Of a stretch of DNA of 64,000 nucleotides, positions 47,333-58,516 are shown piece by piece. Position 1 is the stretch's first letter, and the number at the start of each line of letters is the position of its first letter. Both the position numbers and the translations under genes were made by a program. Under the pieces are notes generated by a model. It had not been told where the DNA came from and ran no database searches. It was given only the letters and a program-made list of their open reading frames with translations. This DNA is from Mallotus nudiflorus (lineage: Eukaryota; Streptophyta; Magnoliopsida; Malpighiales; Euphorbiaceae): positions 2,294,001-2,358,000 of the forward strand of contig CANTUR010000793.1 of NCBI GenBank assembly GCA_947683625.1. The letters are read 5' to 3'.

Positions 47333-48610
47333 AATAACTTTTAAAACACCAAAAAAGGAAAGATTAAAGCTGTTAGCGTAATCATGATGCCTCTAAGATA
47401 TTGAGTCTGCTCTTGTTGACATCACATCCGAACTCAATGCTTTATCCTATAGGTGAATTTTGGTTCTGTGCGAGGGATAAGAGTTTGCCTAGTCCTTAAC
47501 TGGATAATTTATTTAGTGATACTGAGTGGTGACTCATGTTTCTCCTAATTAGGTGTAGGGTTGTAAGTGCACTTATGCCATCCCTAAGCTCTTCTTGTAT
47601 TTCCCTTACATTCCTTATTTTTTTTGGAATAAGGAAAGATGGATCGTGATCCAAATAGTGCCGAGTCAGACTACTAGCATCAACACCTAATTTTAGTTTA
47701 ATGATGCATTTACTATACTTAAATATTAATCAAATTAAAATGGCATTGGATTGATAGTTAGAATGCAAGAAAATTGTATTTGGCGCACATACATTATAAA
47801 TATATAAATAAAAAGCAAATAAATAAACAAATATAACTAATAATAACAAATCAAGCAATGAACATATATTTCACATAAGCAGGTAAGGAAGTAGCAAACC
47901 ACACACAAGCATACAAGGAATAATCAATTAAAACAAAATTAAGCAAATAAAATCAAATGGGGAAAGAGATTAAGGATTACAACCCTTGAAATAACATATT
48001 CTAATAAATACATCCAAAATGAAAAATAAATAAAAGGGAATTGTGATTAAGGATTACATCACTTTGAAAATTTCCTATTCTATTAAATACATTAAAAATA
48101 AAAAATAAAAGAAAATTCCTATTTTAATAACTCCTACAAAATAAAGGTTAGTAGGCAAAATACATGCAAGCACACATCACATTTATAACAATTATGTATA
48201 TCACATTCATTCACATAATAATAATAAAATAGAAGAGAATACATTAAAATAATAAAGAATCTTCAAACAAAAGAACAAGTAAATAAAAAAAAATACATGA
48301 TCTAGATCATTAATTAGAAGTAGTACCTTAAGTGATTCATTAATTATCATCAAAATTAGATGATTAATCACAAGGTCCTTTGTACTTTTCTTTAATTAAC
48401 TAAATGAATGCACATTATTAAGGAAAATAAATGTTATGAGATAAAATGTATAAAAAAAGAATAAAATATAATTTTCATGAATCAAAGAGAAATAATGTTA
48501 TATTTAAAAAGATTAAATAAAAAAAGATACCAACTTATATGTCAAGAATGTCTTAAAACTAGTAACTTTATGTCCAAAATATTATCCTTAATTTCAAAGA
48601 GAATTATAAA
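47333..48610. repeat. Dispersed repeat (47555-47690) and AT-rich sequence
   Basis: The segment 47555-47690 is the inverted partner of 21480-21700 (GGATCGTGATCC and neighbouring blocks). The rest, to the start of LTR C, is A-rich with no gene recognised. Confidence 0.5.
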
Positions 48611-49493
48611 TGGTAAGGTTTAGTGTGCGTCCAAGATTTTAGCAACCGCAACATTGTTTAAGCTCAGGACTCTAAAGAACACACTACTTTATCATAAAAA
48701 TATAGCATGGAGATGAGGAATTGTCACCCAGGGTAATAATTGGGATAATTCAAAGGTAGTGGTAACTCGATTCCTTAAAAGAAAGTTAGCACCACTACCA
48801 GGAGATTCTGGATACAGAATACCAACTTCTCATACTCTTATTTTCATTTAGAATTACTTTATTAATTACTAAATTATTTCCTATTTACATGTAATTTTAT
48901 TTAAACCCTCTTTAGCATCCATCTAATTCTAAGGCAACTAGTAATGAAAGAGCATAGAAACAATGCATGCATAAAATGCAACGTCCCTAAGTTAGTCTAA
49001 TCTATATTGATTTTAATTAAAGTTGTCTAATTCTATATATTTTTATTTACAAGTGAGTTGGAAACTAAAGGTGGGCCTACATTTTAATTATTAAATGAGC
49101 CTAGGTTTACTTTTTTTAATTCTACATGAATTGGCTTAAGTCTAATAAATTTTAAAGAAAAAGAAATGGATTAGTAGGCCTAGTGTAATAACCCAAAAAT
49201 TTTTAAATTATTTTATATAATTAAATATCAAGGTTTGCAACATTATTAACAATTTTTATTGTATGTTATTATTATTATTATTACATTAAATTGTTATATT
49301 TAATTACTAAACTTAAAATTCTATTTGGGAACTATTAATATTATTATTTCAATCTCATTTTTTTTATTTACAGGCACATACAGTATTATTTTAATTGTCA
49401 TAATATTTTTATATACATAGCATTATTTTTAACTAGAGTTATTATTATTATTATTATTATTGTGCTATATGTATATACATGTGTGTTGGGTGG

Positions 49494-49495
<2 letters not shown>

Positions 49496-49556
<61 letters not shown>

Positions 49557-49844
49557 AAAACACACCAACCCAACCCCACCACTTCCCCTTTTCTTCCCAT
49601 TCTTCATGCCCTTTCACCCCTCTGCTCTCTCTTCTACGCTGTCTTTCTCTTCCATCCCAACAGCGCCATCATCTTCATGCCCCCCCTCCATTTGCTTCTT
49701 TTTCCTTTCTTGCTATCTCAATAGCAACAATAATAGGATGAAAGATAGCAACAACAACAACATGAAGACAGTAGCAACAACAGCTCCAGTTCCAAGTAGT
49801 AGCCCTCCCATGTCCTGGAATTTCTGTATTAGGTGAGTTCTAGG

Positions 49845-49891
<47 letters not shown>

Positions 49892-50168
49892 AAAACACAC
49901 CAACCTAACCCCACCACTTCCCCTTTTCTTCCCATTCTTCACGCCTTTTAACCCCTCTACTCTCTCTCCCACGCTGTCTTTCTCTTCCATCCCAACAGCA
50001 CCATCATCTTCACGCCTCCCTCCATTTTCTTCTTTTTCCTTTCTTGCTGTCTTAACAGCAACAACAGCAACATGAAGACAACAACAACAACATAAAGATA
50101 GTAGCAGCAACAACTCTGGTTCCAAGCAGCAGCCCTCCACTGTCTTGGAATTTCTATATTAGGTGAGT
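49496..50168 (+). promoter_or_regulatory. Duplicated TATA/leader/donor module in solo LTR
   Basis: Two successive units, each of a long (TA)n run (49497-49552 and 49847-49888), GTTAAAACACACCAACC, a pyrimidine-rich leader of about 270 bases and ATTAGGTGAGTT (GTGAGT at 49833-49838 and 50163-50168). The units are about 335 bp apart. Other LTRs of the family have one unit and a much shorter TA run. Confidence 0.6.
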
Positions 50169-51639
50169 TTTAGGTTAGTTTAGTTGAGTTTGTTAGGTTG
50201 CTTTTTAGTTGATTTAGGTTGTTAGTTAGTTGATTTAGTTAGTTTTTATGTTGATTTGATTTTTGATTGATTTTTTATTATATTTGTTAATTATGCAAAA
50301 TTTATTTTTAATATTTGGTTAATTTTTGGGTTGATTTATATATATTAGTTGATCTAAATTATTTTGGTTGATTTTGGTGATGAGTATATATAAAAATGAT
50401 TTATGTTGGTTAATTTACTTTTATGGATTTTTGAATAATTTATTTAGATGTTTTAAGTTTATGTATATTTTGTTAATTAATTATTTAGGTTGAATATTCA
50501 GTTAATTAGAGTTAGTAAATTAAGTTAGTAATTTTTGTGCTAATAAAATTATTTTTAGTAAATTTATATTTTTTTGAGGAATTATTATGTTTATGTAAAT
50601 ATTCGAATTTTGGGGGTAATTATGTAATTTTGTTAAAAATATAGTTAAGTTATATTGTAAATGGTTTTAGAATTTTATAGAGTATTAGAATAATTTTAAT
50701 AAATTAATTAGAATTTTTAACTAATTAATTATAATTTTTGAAAATTATATTCAAATATTAAATTTTTATTATTTTGTGATTAAATGGGTTTTTAATTAAT
50801 TTTATAATATATTTGAACTATGTAAATAATTAAATGTGAATTTGACTATTTTATAATGAATAATTGTAAAATTGGATTTTATTAATATTATATAAATTAT
50901 TGGGATTTTATTATCTAATTTGGAAAAATAATTAGTTTTAATGTTTTATTATTTAAACAAATTAAATTGTGGCATTTTGGGTATTTTATGGATTTTTAAT
51001 GATTTTAAATATTTATTATTAAATTATTTATTTTTGGTGGATTGTGAACCTCGGTTGGGGATTTGTGTAGTTTGAGGTCCTAACTGAGGTGTTGAGCTTG
51101 TGTGAAGTTTAGAAGTGTGTTTGTTTGCAGGATTGACTCTACTTTGGTAGAGGGATGTCCATTTTACGGAGGAGAGTTTATCGAATTTTCAGTAGATTTC
51201 TTGTAAAACGTGACATGGGGTCAATCCTAAGTTTGAATTATAAGTCGAGTCTTCTTTAGAAATTCTAGAAGTTAGGGTTTCTGTTTTCTGATTGTCGTTT
51301 CATTTTCTGTCTTTTAGTCGCCCCTCTGGTTGTGTCTACCAGTTGAGGTCGGACATGACGTATTAGAGGAGTGCCTTCATCTTGTAAGTTAATATTTGAT
51401 TTGTGCGTTGGGTTTTCGAGTTAAATACATAATTACTGATGAATTAAATTTTATGAAATTCTAGTCAGTATTCTTTAAATAATGTTGCATGATTTAATTT
51501 ATAGTTGGTTATTTTATTTTATTCATTGTAATTTTTATTTTTTCATTTAATTTCATTTATTTTAAATAAACTACAGTAGAATGGGCTACTTAATGGGTTT
51601 CATCAGGATCGTGTGCACACCGGTAAAATATTTGATTAA

Positions 51640-51920
51640 TATTGATTATATTACTGGGGTCGAAGGTCTAGTAATGCTTTACTCTCGGATATCACCAATA
51701 ATATAATATTTGATTATTTACTAAATAATGGGGTCGAAGGTCTGGTGATGTTTTGCTCTTGGACATCGCTAGTATAGTTGGATTAATATTTATTAAATCA
51801 CTGGGGTCGATGGTTTGGTGATGCTGTGCTCTTGGACACTAACAGTGCTATTGGATTAAGTGATGTGACTATGGTTGCGCATCCTGGTAATGCTTTACTC
51901 TCGGGATCCGGCAGTCTTGG
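51640..51920 (+). repeat. Hairpin-like tandem repeats in solo LTR
   Basis: Three to four units with CTGGTGATG...CATC-CCAG arms and GGGGTCGAAGGTCTGG cores, homologous to 10920-11230 in opposite orientation. Confidence 0.7.
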
Positions 51921-53595
51921 ATATAAGTGAGCCAAATGACTGTTAAAAATTAAGGACTCGGGTTCTACCTAGTTTTTATACTGAAAAGTTTTAAAAAGCA
52001 TTTAAATATTTATTTCTTTTCATTTGAAAAAAATGGATTTCTTATATGTATATCAAATGATTTGAATAAAATTATAAATATATTATATTTTCATTTAATT
52101 TATTTTAAAGGAGAGTTTCAAACTTCATTCATTTCTTTTATTAGCTTACTTAGTGAGGCCTGATTTCCCTCAATTTATTTTTTCAGGAGTTTGGGAGTCT
52201 TCTGTTAGGCTTACTTCTCTATGCTGAGTAGCTTCTTCACCGACTATCTTATATAGGTCTATAGAGTTATGTTTGTCTTAGTATATGTGTACTACAGTAG
52301 AGAAATTGTATAACTGCATATTTTAAATGTGGATATTATGTATTAAGATTTATGTACTAAGATACTATTTGTATAATTGATGATGTTTATTTTATGCACC
52401 ATGATGTTATGGTCTAATTAAATTGAGAAAAATCAGTTTGATAATGTGCATTATGATTTGATTATTTTATTGTAAGGTTTTAAAGTGTCATATTCCGCGT
52501 TTTTCTTTTAAGCCTTATTATGAGTTTTGGTAGCTTTATGCTTTTCCATTCCCTAGTGTCGGTCACGTGACCTTGGGTTCAGGTTGTGACACCTAGTTCT
52601 AATTAATTTTAAATTAAATGAAGTGATCCTAAATATGTTTATTTTAAAAGAAATGTTTTAATGGCCAGAGCTAAGTCTAAGTTAATTTTACTTAATCTAA
52701 AGTGGGCTCAAGTATATTAACCTAAATGGGCCTAAATTAATTTAAAAGTGGATTAAAAAATTTTAAAAGCCTACTATTAATGAATGAATTAAAGCCTAAC
52801 ATGGGCTTGAGGCCCAAGGAAAAACACAAAAAGATATAAAAAAAAATACCAAAACCATCAAACAAGAAGATCAAACAAGCAATTAAAATTATTTCTTCTA
52901 AAAAAAACTAATTTGATTTCATGCAACATAAAATTTAATCTATTGCCATCATTTTTTTTATTAATTTTTACTAAATGAACCTAATTTACTAATCAATTTT
53001 AAAACAAACAATAAAAAAAATATTTCATTTTCCCACTATTGGGGCTATTATAACCTACTGCAGAAGAATAGAAATTAAAATAATACAACCCCAAAATAAA
53101 TAATAATATAGGTACCAAAAAAAATAGGAATGGTAAAATAAATAAAAATAAAAATAAAACCTAGAGTACATTAAAAAAATATATAGGATATGCCCATGCC
53201 ATTCCATGGGCCTTCGTGGGTTATGCCAATTGAAGAACCACTGTTCAATCATCCTTAATTCACATTTTTCATCCTTCAACCTAGGATCAAAGAAAAGAAA
53301 TAACAAAAATGAAGAAATAGATTAGTATTTAATAAAAATAATAAATAAATAGAAATAAATAAATAAACAAATAAAGAGAATATAAAAGGAGTGGAAAATG
53401 ATTGTTGGATGCAGTTTGATTGTTCCTCAGAGGGGTTAATCACCATGAGAAATAGGCTCTTGATTTTAGATTTCAGGACTAATCAAAAGTAAAGAATGTA
53501 ATTAAAATATGTTATGGCGTCTATGTAAAGTTCAAGAATAGAGAAGACTGGGTTTATTTTAGAAAGCTCCCCCCTTGCACTCATGTGAAAATGAG

Positions 53596-53920
53596 TATTT
53601 TATAGGTAAAAAAAGAAACCCTAATCTTCGGTGATTGTTGAATCATAGAAGATAATATTTGATTTTTAACCCAAACATCCTAATAATGATAATTATCAGG
53701 ATTATTTTATATTTGTATTCTTATATTTATCCTTTTATTTTATTTTTTGACCAATCAAAATCAATGAAAATTATTTATAAAAATAAAAAATTAACAAAAG
53801 AATAAATCACTACCAATCAGACTTGTACAATTTTATTCGGAATTGTAGATTTCTGATAAAAAATATGGAATTCTAATCAGAATTCCATATTTTCAATTGG
53901 AAATATGTAATTATGATCGG
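53596..53920 (-). promoter_or_regulatory. AATT-centred short repeats and TATA-like box, LTR C
   Basis: Minus strand: repeats at 53810-53920, including a perfect 12-base inverted repeat (53863-53874 with 53879-53890), then ACCTATAAAATAC at 53596-53608. Confidence 0.5.
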
Positions 53921-54276
53921 TAACTTTTTTTTAACATTTAATTATAAAAGAATCCCTAAAAAAGAAAATAAAACTTTACAATTTGGTCCCTAAGAAAAAG
54001 TCATTCCTTAAAACTTTATTTATTTAAAAATTAACCCCTAAAAGAAAAGAAAAACTTATAATTACGCCTTTAAAGCTTTATGATTTAGTCATGATACTTT
54101 GACAATCAATATTTAAAGACCTATTTTGATCAAGTTTTCATCATCGAATCCTCATCGTATTCTCAACCAGTCATTCTCGAAATTAGCACTTACAATTGCC
54201 CCCATTTTATCACTGTTTGCTTGACAAATTGTGCCAAAGCAAATAAGCACACAATTTCTAAACAAAAAGTCAAAAC

Positions 54277-54285
54277 ACTTACCTG
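54277..54285 (-). promoter_or_regulatory. Donor-like CAGGTAAGT 83 bp before LTR C
   Basis: A perfect 5' splice-site consensus in the sense orientation of the element. The same nonamer stands at exactly the same distance from LTR D (60605-60613). Confidence 0.45.
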
Positions 54286-54366
54286 TGTGCCATAACTATG
54301 CATGATGCTATGAAGTGTTGAATGTGTTTTAAGGAACACTAGAATTCCTATGGAATTTCTAGTTGT

Positions 54367-54790
54367 GATGCTATCACTGTGTTCAGTGAATAGTGATTGA
54401 CACTGTGTTCAATACATTTTGAAAATAGCCTTTAGTTCTAGTGGAACATATAACGATGATGCTATCACTATGTTTAGTGAATAGCAATGACACTGTGTTC
54501 AATGTATTTTGAAAACAGGCTATAGTTCTAGTGGAATATATAGTGGTGATGCTATCACTGTGTTCAATAAATAGTAGTTGACACCATGTTTAGTGTATTT
54601 TGAAAATAGGTAATAGTTTTGGTGAACATATAATGGTAGTGCTATCATTGTGTTTAATGAATAGCAATTGACACTGTGTTTAGTGCATTTTGAAAATAGG
54701 CCATAGTTCAAGTGGAACATATAGAGGTATGCTATCCTTGTGTTCATTGAATAATAGTTGACACTGTGTTTATTGCATTTTGCTATATTC
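54367..54790. repeat. About 90-bp tandem repeat, five copies (TAT 3' region)
   Basis: Units start near 54367, 54458, 54548, 54638 and 54727 at GATGCTATCACTGTGTT and include TTTTGAAAATAGGC and TTCTAGTGGAACATATA. Confidence 0.88.
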
Positions 54791-55870
54791 CTTATGAGAT
54801 GTTTATCAAGTGATAAGTTTTTGCTATATTCCATGTAGAATGTTTAACAGGTGACATTATTTTTCTTGTGGGATGTTTAGTGACGACAATTTTCACTATA
54901 TTCCTAGTGGGACATTTAGTGATTGTGATTTTCATTATATTCCTTGTGGATGTCTAGTGATAGTGATTTTCACTGTATTTCTTATGGGACATCTAGTGAT
55001 ATGATGCTATAACTATTGTGTAGTGTCTAGCATATTGTACTATATTCCCTATGAGACTTTTAACGATGTGACGTTATAACTACTATGTAGTGTCTACCCA
55101 ATTACATTATATTCCTTGTGGAACATCTAGTGCCTATGTTTGATGACTTTTTTTATATTGCCTATGGGACGTTTAGCAATGTGATGCTATAACTACTATG
55201 TAACGTCTAGTAAATTGCACTATATTCCCTATAGGATGTCTAGTGCCTATGTTTAATGACTTTCACTATATTCCCTATAGGACATTTAGAGATGTGATGC
55301 TATAACTACTATGTAGTGTCTAGCAAATTTCACTATAGTTCCTGTGGAACATCTAGTAATTGTGACTAAAAGTTTAGCTATATTTCTTATGGAACATTTA
55401 GGAAAAATGTACTATAACTATTGCATAGTGTTTAACTAATCATGATCATGCTATAGGTCCTATGGAGTGTCTAGCAAGTTGTGAAAAAGGTGTTATAAGT
55501 CCCATGGAGCATTTAGCAAATTGCAATTTTTGAAATTTTTGTTATAACTAATGTGTAGCATATAACAAAGTGAAATTGAAATTAAGCTATAGCTACCACG
55601 TAACATATAACTAAGTGAATTTGAAATTGAGTTATAACTACCATGTAGCTTATATAGAGTGAATTTGAAATTGGGTTATACCTACCACGTAGCATACAAC
55701 TGAGTGAAATGTACTATCTAGCTGCCATGTTGTGTCAAAGCAAACAGTGCTATCTAACTGCCACTCAGCATTGAAGCAAAATGTGTCATGCTGTTGTCAC
55801 ATAACATTTAACTATAAAATGCTGTCTAGTTATTACACAACATTTAAGCAAAATGTATAAATGCATTTTG
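54791..55870. repeat. Complex tandem array, TAT 3' region
   Basis: Irregular copies of two phrases, TATATTCCCTATGGGACATTTAG-like (shown here in short: ATTCCCTATGGGACATTTAG) and GATGCTATAACTACTATGTAG, at 80-115 bp spacing, decaying rightwards into TAACTACCA-GTAGCATATAAC units. Confidence 0.8.
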
Positions 55871-57388
55871 TATATAGTTAAGAGCATGGAGATATAATGA
55901 TGCACTTATGACTATTATTCACCTTGGTGGTGCTAGTGTTGATTACATAAGTTGGGTGTATCTTCTTCTAGGTTTACAATTCTTAAAGATTTGTTGAAGT
56001 TAGTTTCAACATGATGAGTTTATAGAAAATACATTATAATTTTAAAAATTTTTGAGAAAATTCATCACTTTATCATGAGGTAGTGTGCATTCAACAACTC
56101 TTACTAATTTTGAATTTCATAACTATCCTTTATTAGCAATTTGCTAGAGTCAGAGGTATCATTAACCATCTTATGCTAATAACGTATTATTTACCAAGTG
56201 AAGAGCTAACTTCGACACCCAAGTTCAAGGAGAATTTGCTAAACAAAACTCATGGAATTAGAGCATAAATAGATTGAATTCTGAGTATCAAAATAGTCTT
56301 TGAGTTATTTTTGTGCTTTTCTTCCTTATTTAAGTATTCCCTCACCTTTTTGATATTACTCAGTGTGGATATTGTTGGAAAGGTCTTTTGGATAGTCATA
56401 CTTTTACAGTGCATTAGAGTAAATAAAGTAACTTTTAGCATGGTCCTTTTTTAGTATTCCCCCACCTTTCTCATATCACATCTCCATCATTAGTATGGTT
56501 GTCCTCAATCCATCATCATTATAATTACTGATTTTGAGGGCTATCCCTTAAGGCAAGATTTTCTAGATAAGATGAAAAATCTATAGCTTCAAAGGATTTT
56601 TGAGGAGAACCTAAGGGGCTTGATGCTATTGCCATAACTAATAATAGTTACAAGACAAGAGCTACAATGCAAATTTCCACATGAATTATTTATATACAAG
56701 AGGACACTAGACTTACAAACAAAATCACAAAGGGGTGGCAAAAATAGAAAGCATAACTAAAATATTGATCTCATAACTCTGATTTTAGCTTTCATTATGT
56801 TTTGTCTTTCCATTCAATGCTTATGTAGTATGATAAAGATGAATAAGTGATATCTAAACAAAAATTTTAGATTCAATTTTACTCATTCATTAGGGCAAAA
56901 ATGAGTACATTCATTACATCACACAATACAACTCCTATCATTAGTTAGTCCTTTTAAATTTTCTCACTAATTATTTCTCTCTCACTTTTGTTTCCTTATT
57001 TTTTACCCGACTGGTCCTTCATGTGTTTTCTCACTTTTATTTCCTCTCTTTTCTTTTCCTTTTTTTTTAAATTGTTCTCTCCTCAGAAGTTATATCATGT
57101 GATATATGAATGTTCTTCAAATTTACAATTGTGCCTATGCTGAATGAATCTAATTGAATTAAATTTATATCAAACATGTAGATATGATCAATATCATAAT
57201 GCACAGTACCATTAGGATGTACATTACATAAGTAAGCATGATCAGAATTTATATCATTGATCAATAAAATAAAAATTTCTAAAGAAACTAAAATATTATA
57301 CAAAAAAATGATAAGAAAATTATTTTTTATTCTAAATACTAAGGATGCTAAGTATCATGGCGACTCTCTTTTAGGTGGCTGACTACTA
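55871..57388 (-). other. Decayed TAT interior without recognisable domains
   Basis: Between the tandem arrays and the protease remnant. Reverse transcriptase, RNase H and integrase of the element were not found here, so most of pol is deleted or unreadable. Confidence 0.5.
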
Positions 57389-58480
57389 CTAGACAGTGAC
57401 AACTTCCATCTTCTCAAAAATTTGCTTCATCATTTGCTCCTTGTTGTCTCTCACTAGGTTCTCCACTATCTGCTCCTTAAAGATTTTAAATCCAGGAAGA
57501 TCTACTCTAGCGACATTGACAGGCTCTTTTGAACCAAGATAGGTCTTCTCCTTTCCTTCTTTAACAAAACTCCCGCTTAGTGGCTTCAGCTCTTGTGGGA
57601 ATTTCTTTTTACCCTTTGATCGTCTCCTTGCCCTTCTACTGCTTGACCCTATCTCCATGTAACCCAATCCTCTTGTGCCACCTTGGCCTTTAAAATATGG
57701 GAGTTCTAGGCTTCCCTGTTGATTCTTTCCTAGTCCTTGTCTAGGCTAGTACTGCATCTTCTCTATCATCCTTGTAACCTTTGGATTGATTTCAATTCCA
57801 TAAAAAATCTCAACTACATGTAAACTAGGAGGAGCGATCACTTGCTTTCGATATCTAGTATGGTTGCTACAATCTTTCTTATACTAGCTTCTATAGTTAC
57901 TACTTCTCCTTTATGGGGGAATTTTATTTTCTAATTTTAATGCACAGTTGAAGGCACATCTCCAAGAACTTGGAACTAAGGCCTTCCTAAGAGCAAAGCA
58001 TAGGTAATATAGATGTTTTATACAGTAAAATCCATAGTTGATTCTACTAGCCTAATTTTCACAACAACTTGAAACATTCCCTCCACATTTCTAGTACCAT
58101 TGTTATAAGCTCTAATTATTAGATATGAATTTGTCAAGTCATCAGCTTTCAGACCTAAGTTAAGTAGGATTTTCAATGGGCATACATTAATTATGGATCC
58201 ATCATCCATAATTATATAGTTGGTCCTTTTTCCCTTACTTCGGTTGAAATGAATAATGCCTTGTTATAATTCCTCCCTTCTAGAGGCAAATCCTCATATA
58301 AGAATGTTATAACACCATGCTTCTTCTCTATTACTTTAGTTATCATAGTTTTAGGTGTGGTAGCAGTTTCAATGTTCATCTTAGTTAAGGCTTTTAACAA
58401 GAGCTTCCTTATGACTACTAGAATGCATCAACAACTCCCATATGCTCACATTTTTCTTACCTTTCTTGAGTTGTTAAAAA
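57389..58480 (-). pseudogene. TAT/Ogre-like protease region, broken
   Basis: Minus-strand pieces in order: KALTKMNIETATTPKTM-type linker (58212-58400) with DLPLEGRNYNKALFIS, then MDDGSIINVCPLKILLNLGL (58018-58209), the TAT-family aspartic protease start (usual form V-D-N/D-G-S), then LLLGRP and VPSTVH near 57960-58000, and a post-protease stretch with GLGYMEIGSSSRR and basic residues (57389-57667). The wording matches the protease region of TAT/Ogre gypsy elements as I know it. It lies within 120 bases of LTR D, so the leader and gag that should intervene are deleted. Stops separate the pieces. Confidence 0.8.
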
Positions 58481-58516
58481 ATCAAGTCACTTTTTGCTCA
58501 TCCTTCATTTCCACTT

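Larger units (their letters stand above)
49184..52591 (+). mobile_element. Solo LTR of the element-2 chromovirus family
   Basis: 3408 bp from TGTAATAACCC to GGTTGTGACA, with a perfect 5-bp target duplication CCTAG at 49179-49183 and 52592-52596. Sequence order matches the element 2 LTRs throughout. No interior remains, so it is a solo LTR that inserted into LTR C. It is longer than the element 2 LTRs mainly because of a 330-335 bp duplication near its start. Confidence 0.94.
48611..54194 (-). repeat. LTR C of a TAT-lineage element (3' LTR), split by a solo LTR
   Basis: Minus-strand start TGTAAGTGCTAATTTC at 54194; the other end near 48611 is less certain. About 2.17 kb remain after removing the insertion at 49184-52591 and its duplicated target. 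A purine-rich AAAATGGGGGCAAT stands immediately before the LTR start (54195-54208), so this is a 3' LTR. Confidence 0.8.

Noticed and set aside
49398..50140. Several overlapping open frames on both strands with Tyr-Ile repeats
   Set aside because: Produced by (TA)n runs and the C/T-rich LTR leader; frames are not conserved between the two module copies.
53055..53306. 83-codon minus frame rich in Phe and Tyr
   Set aside because: AT-rich LTR C sequence, not kept in LTRs A, B or D.
54520..54834. 104-codon minus frame with repeated NYYLFSKYTKH-like units
   Set aside because: Simply the 90-bp tandem repeat read in a frame that happens to stay open.
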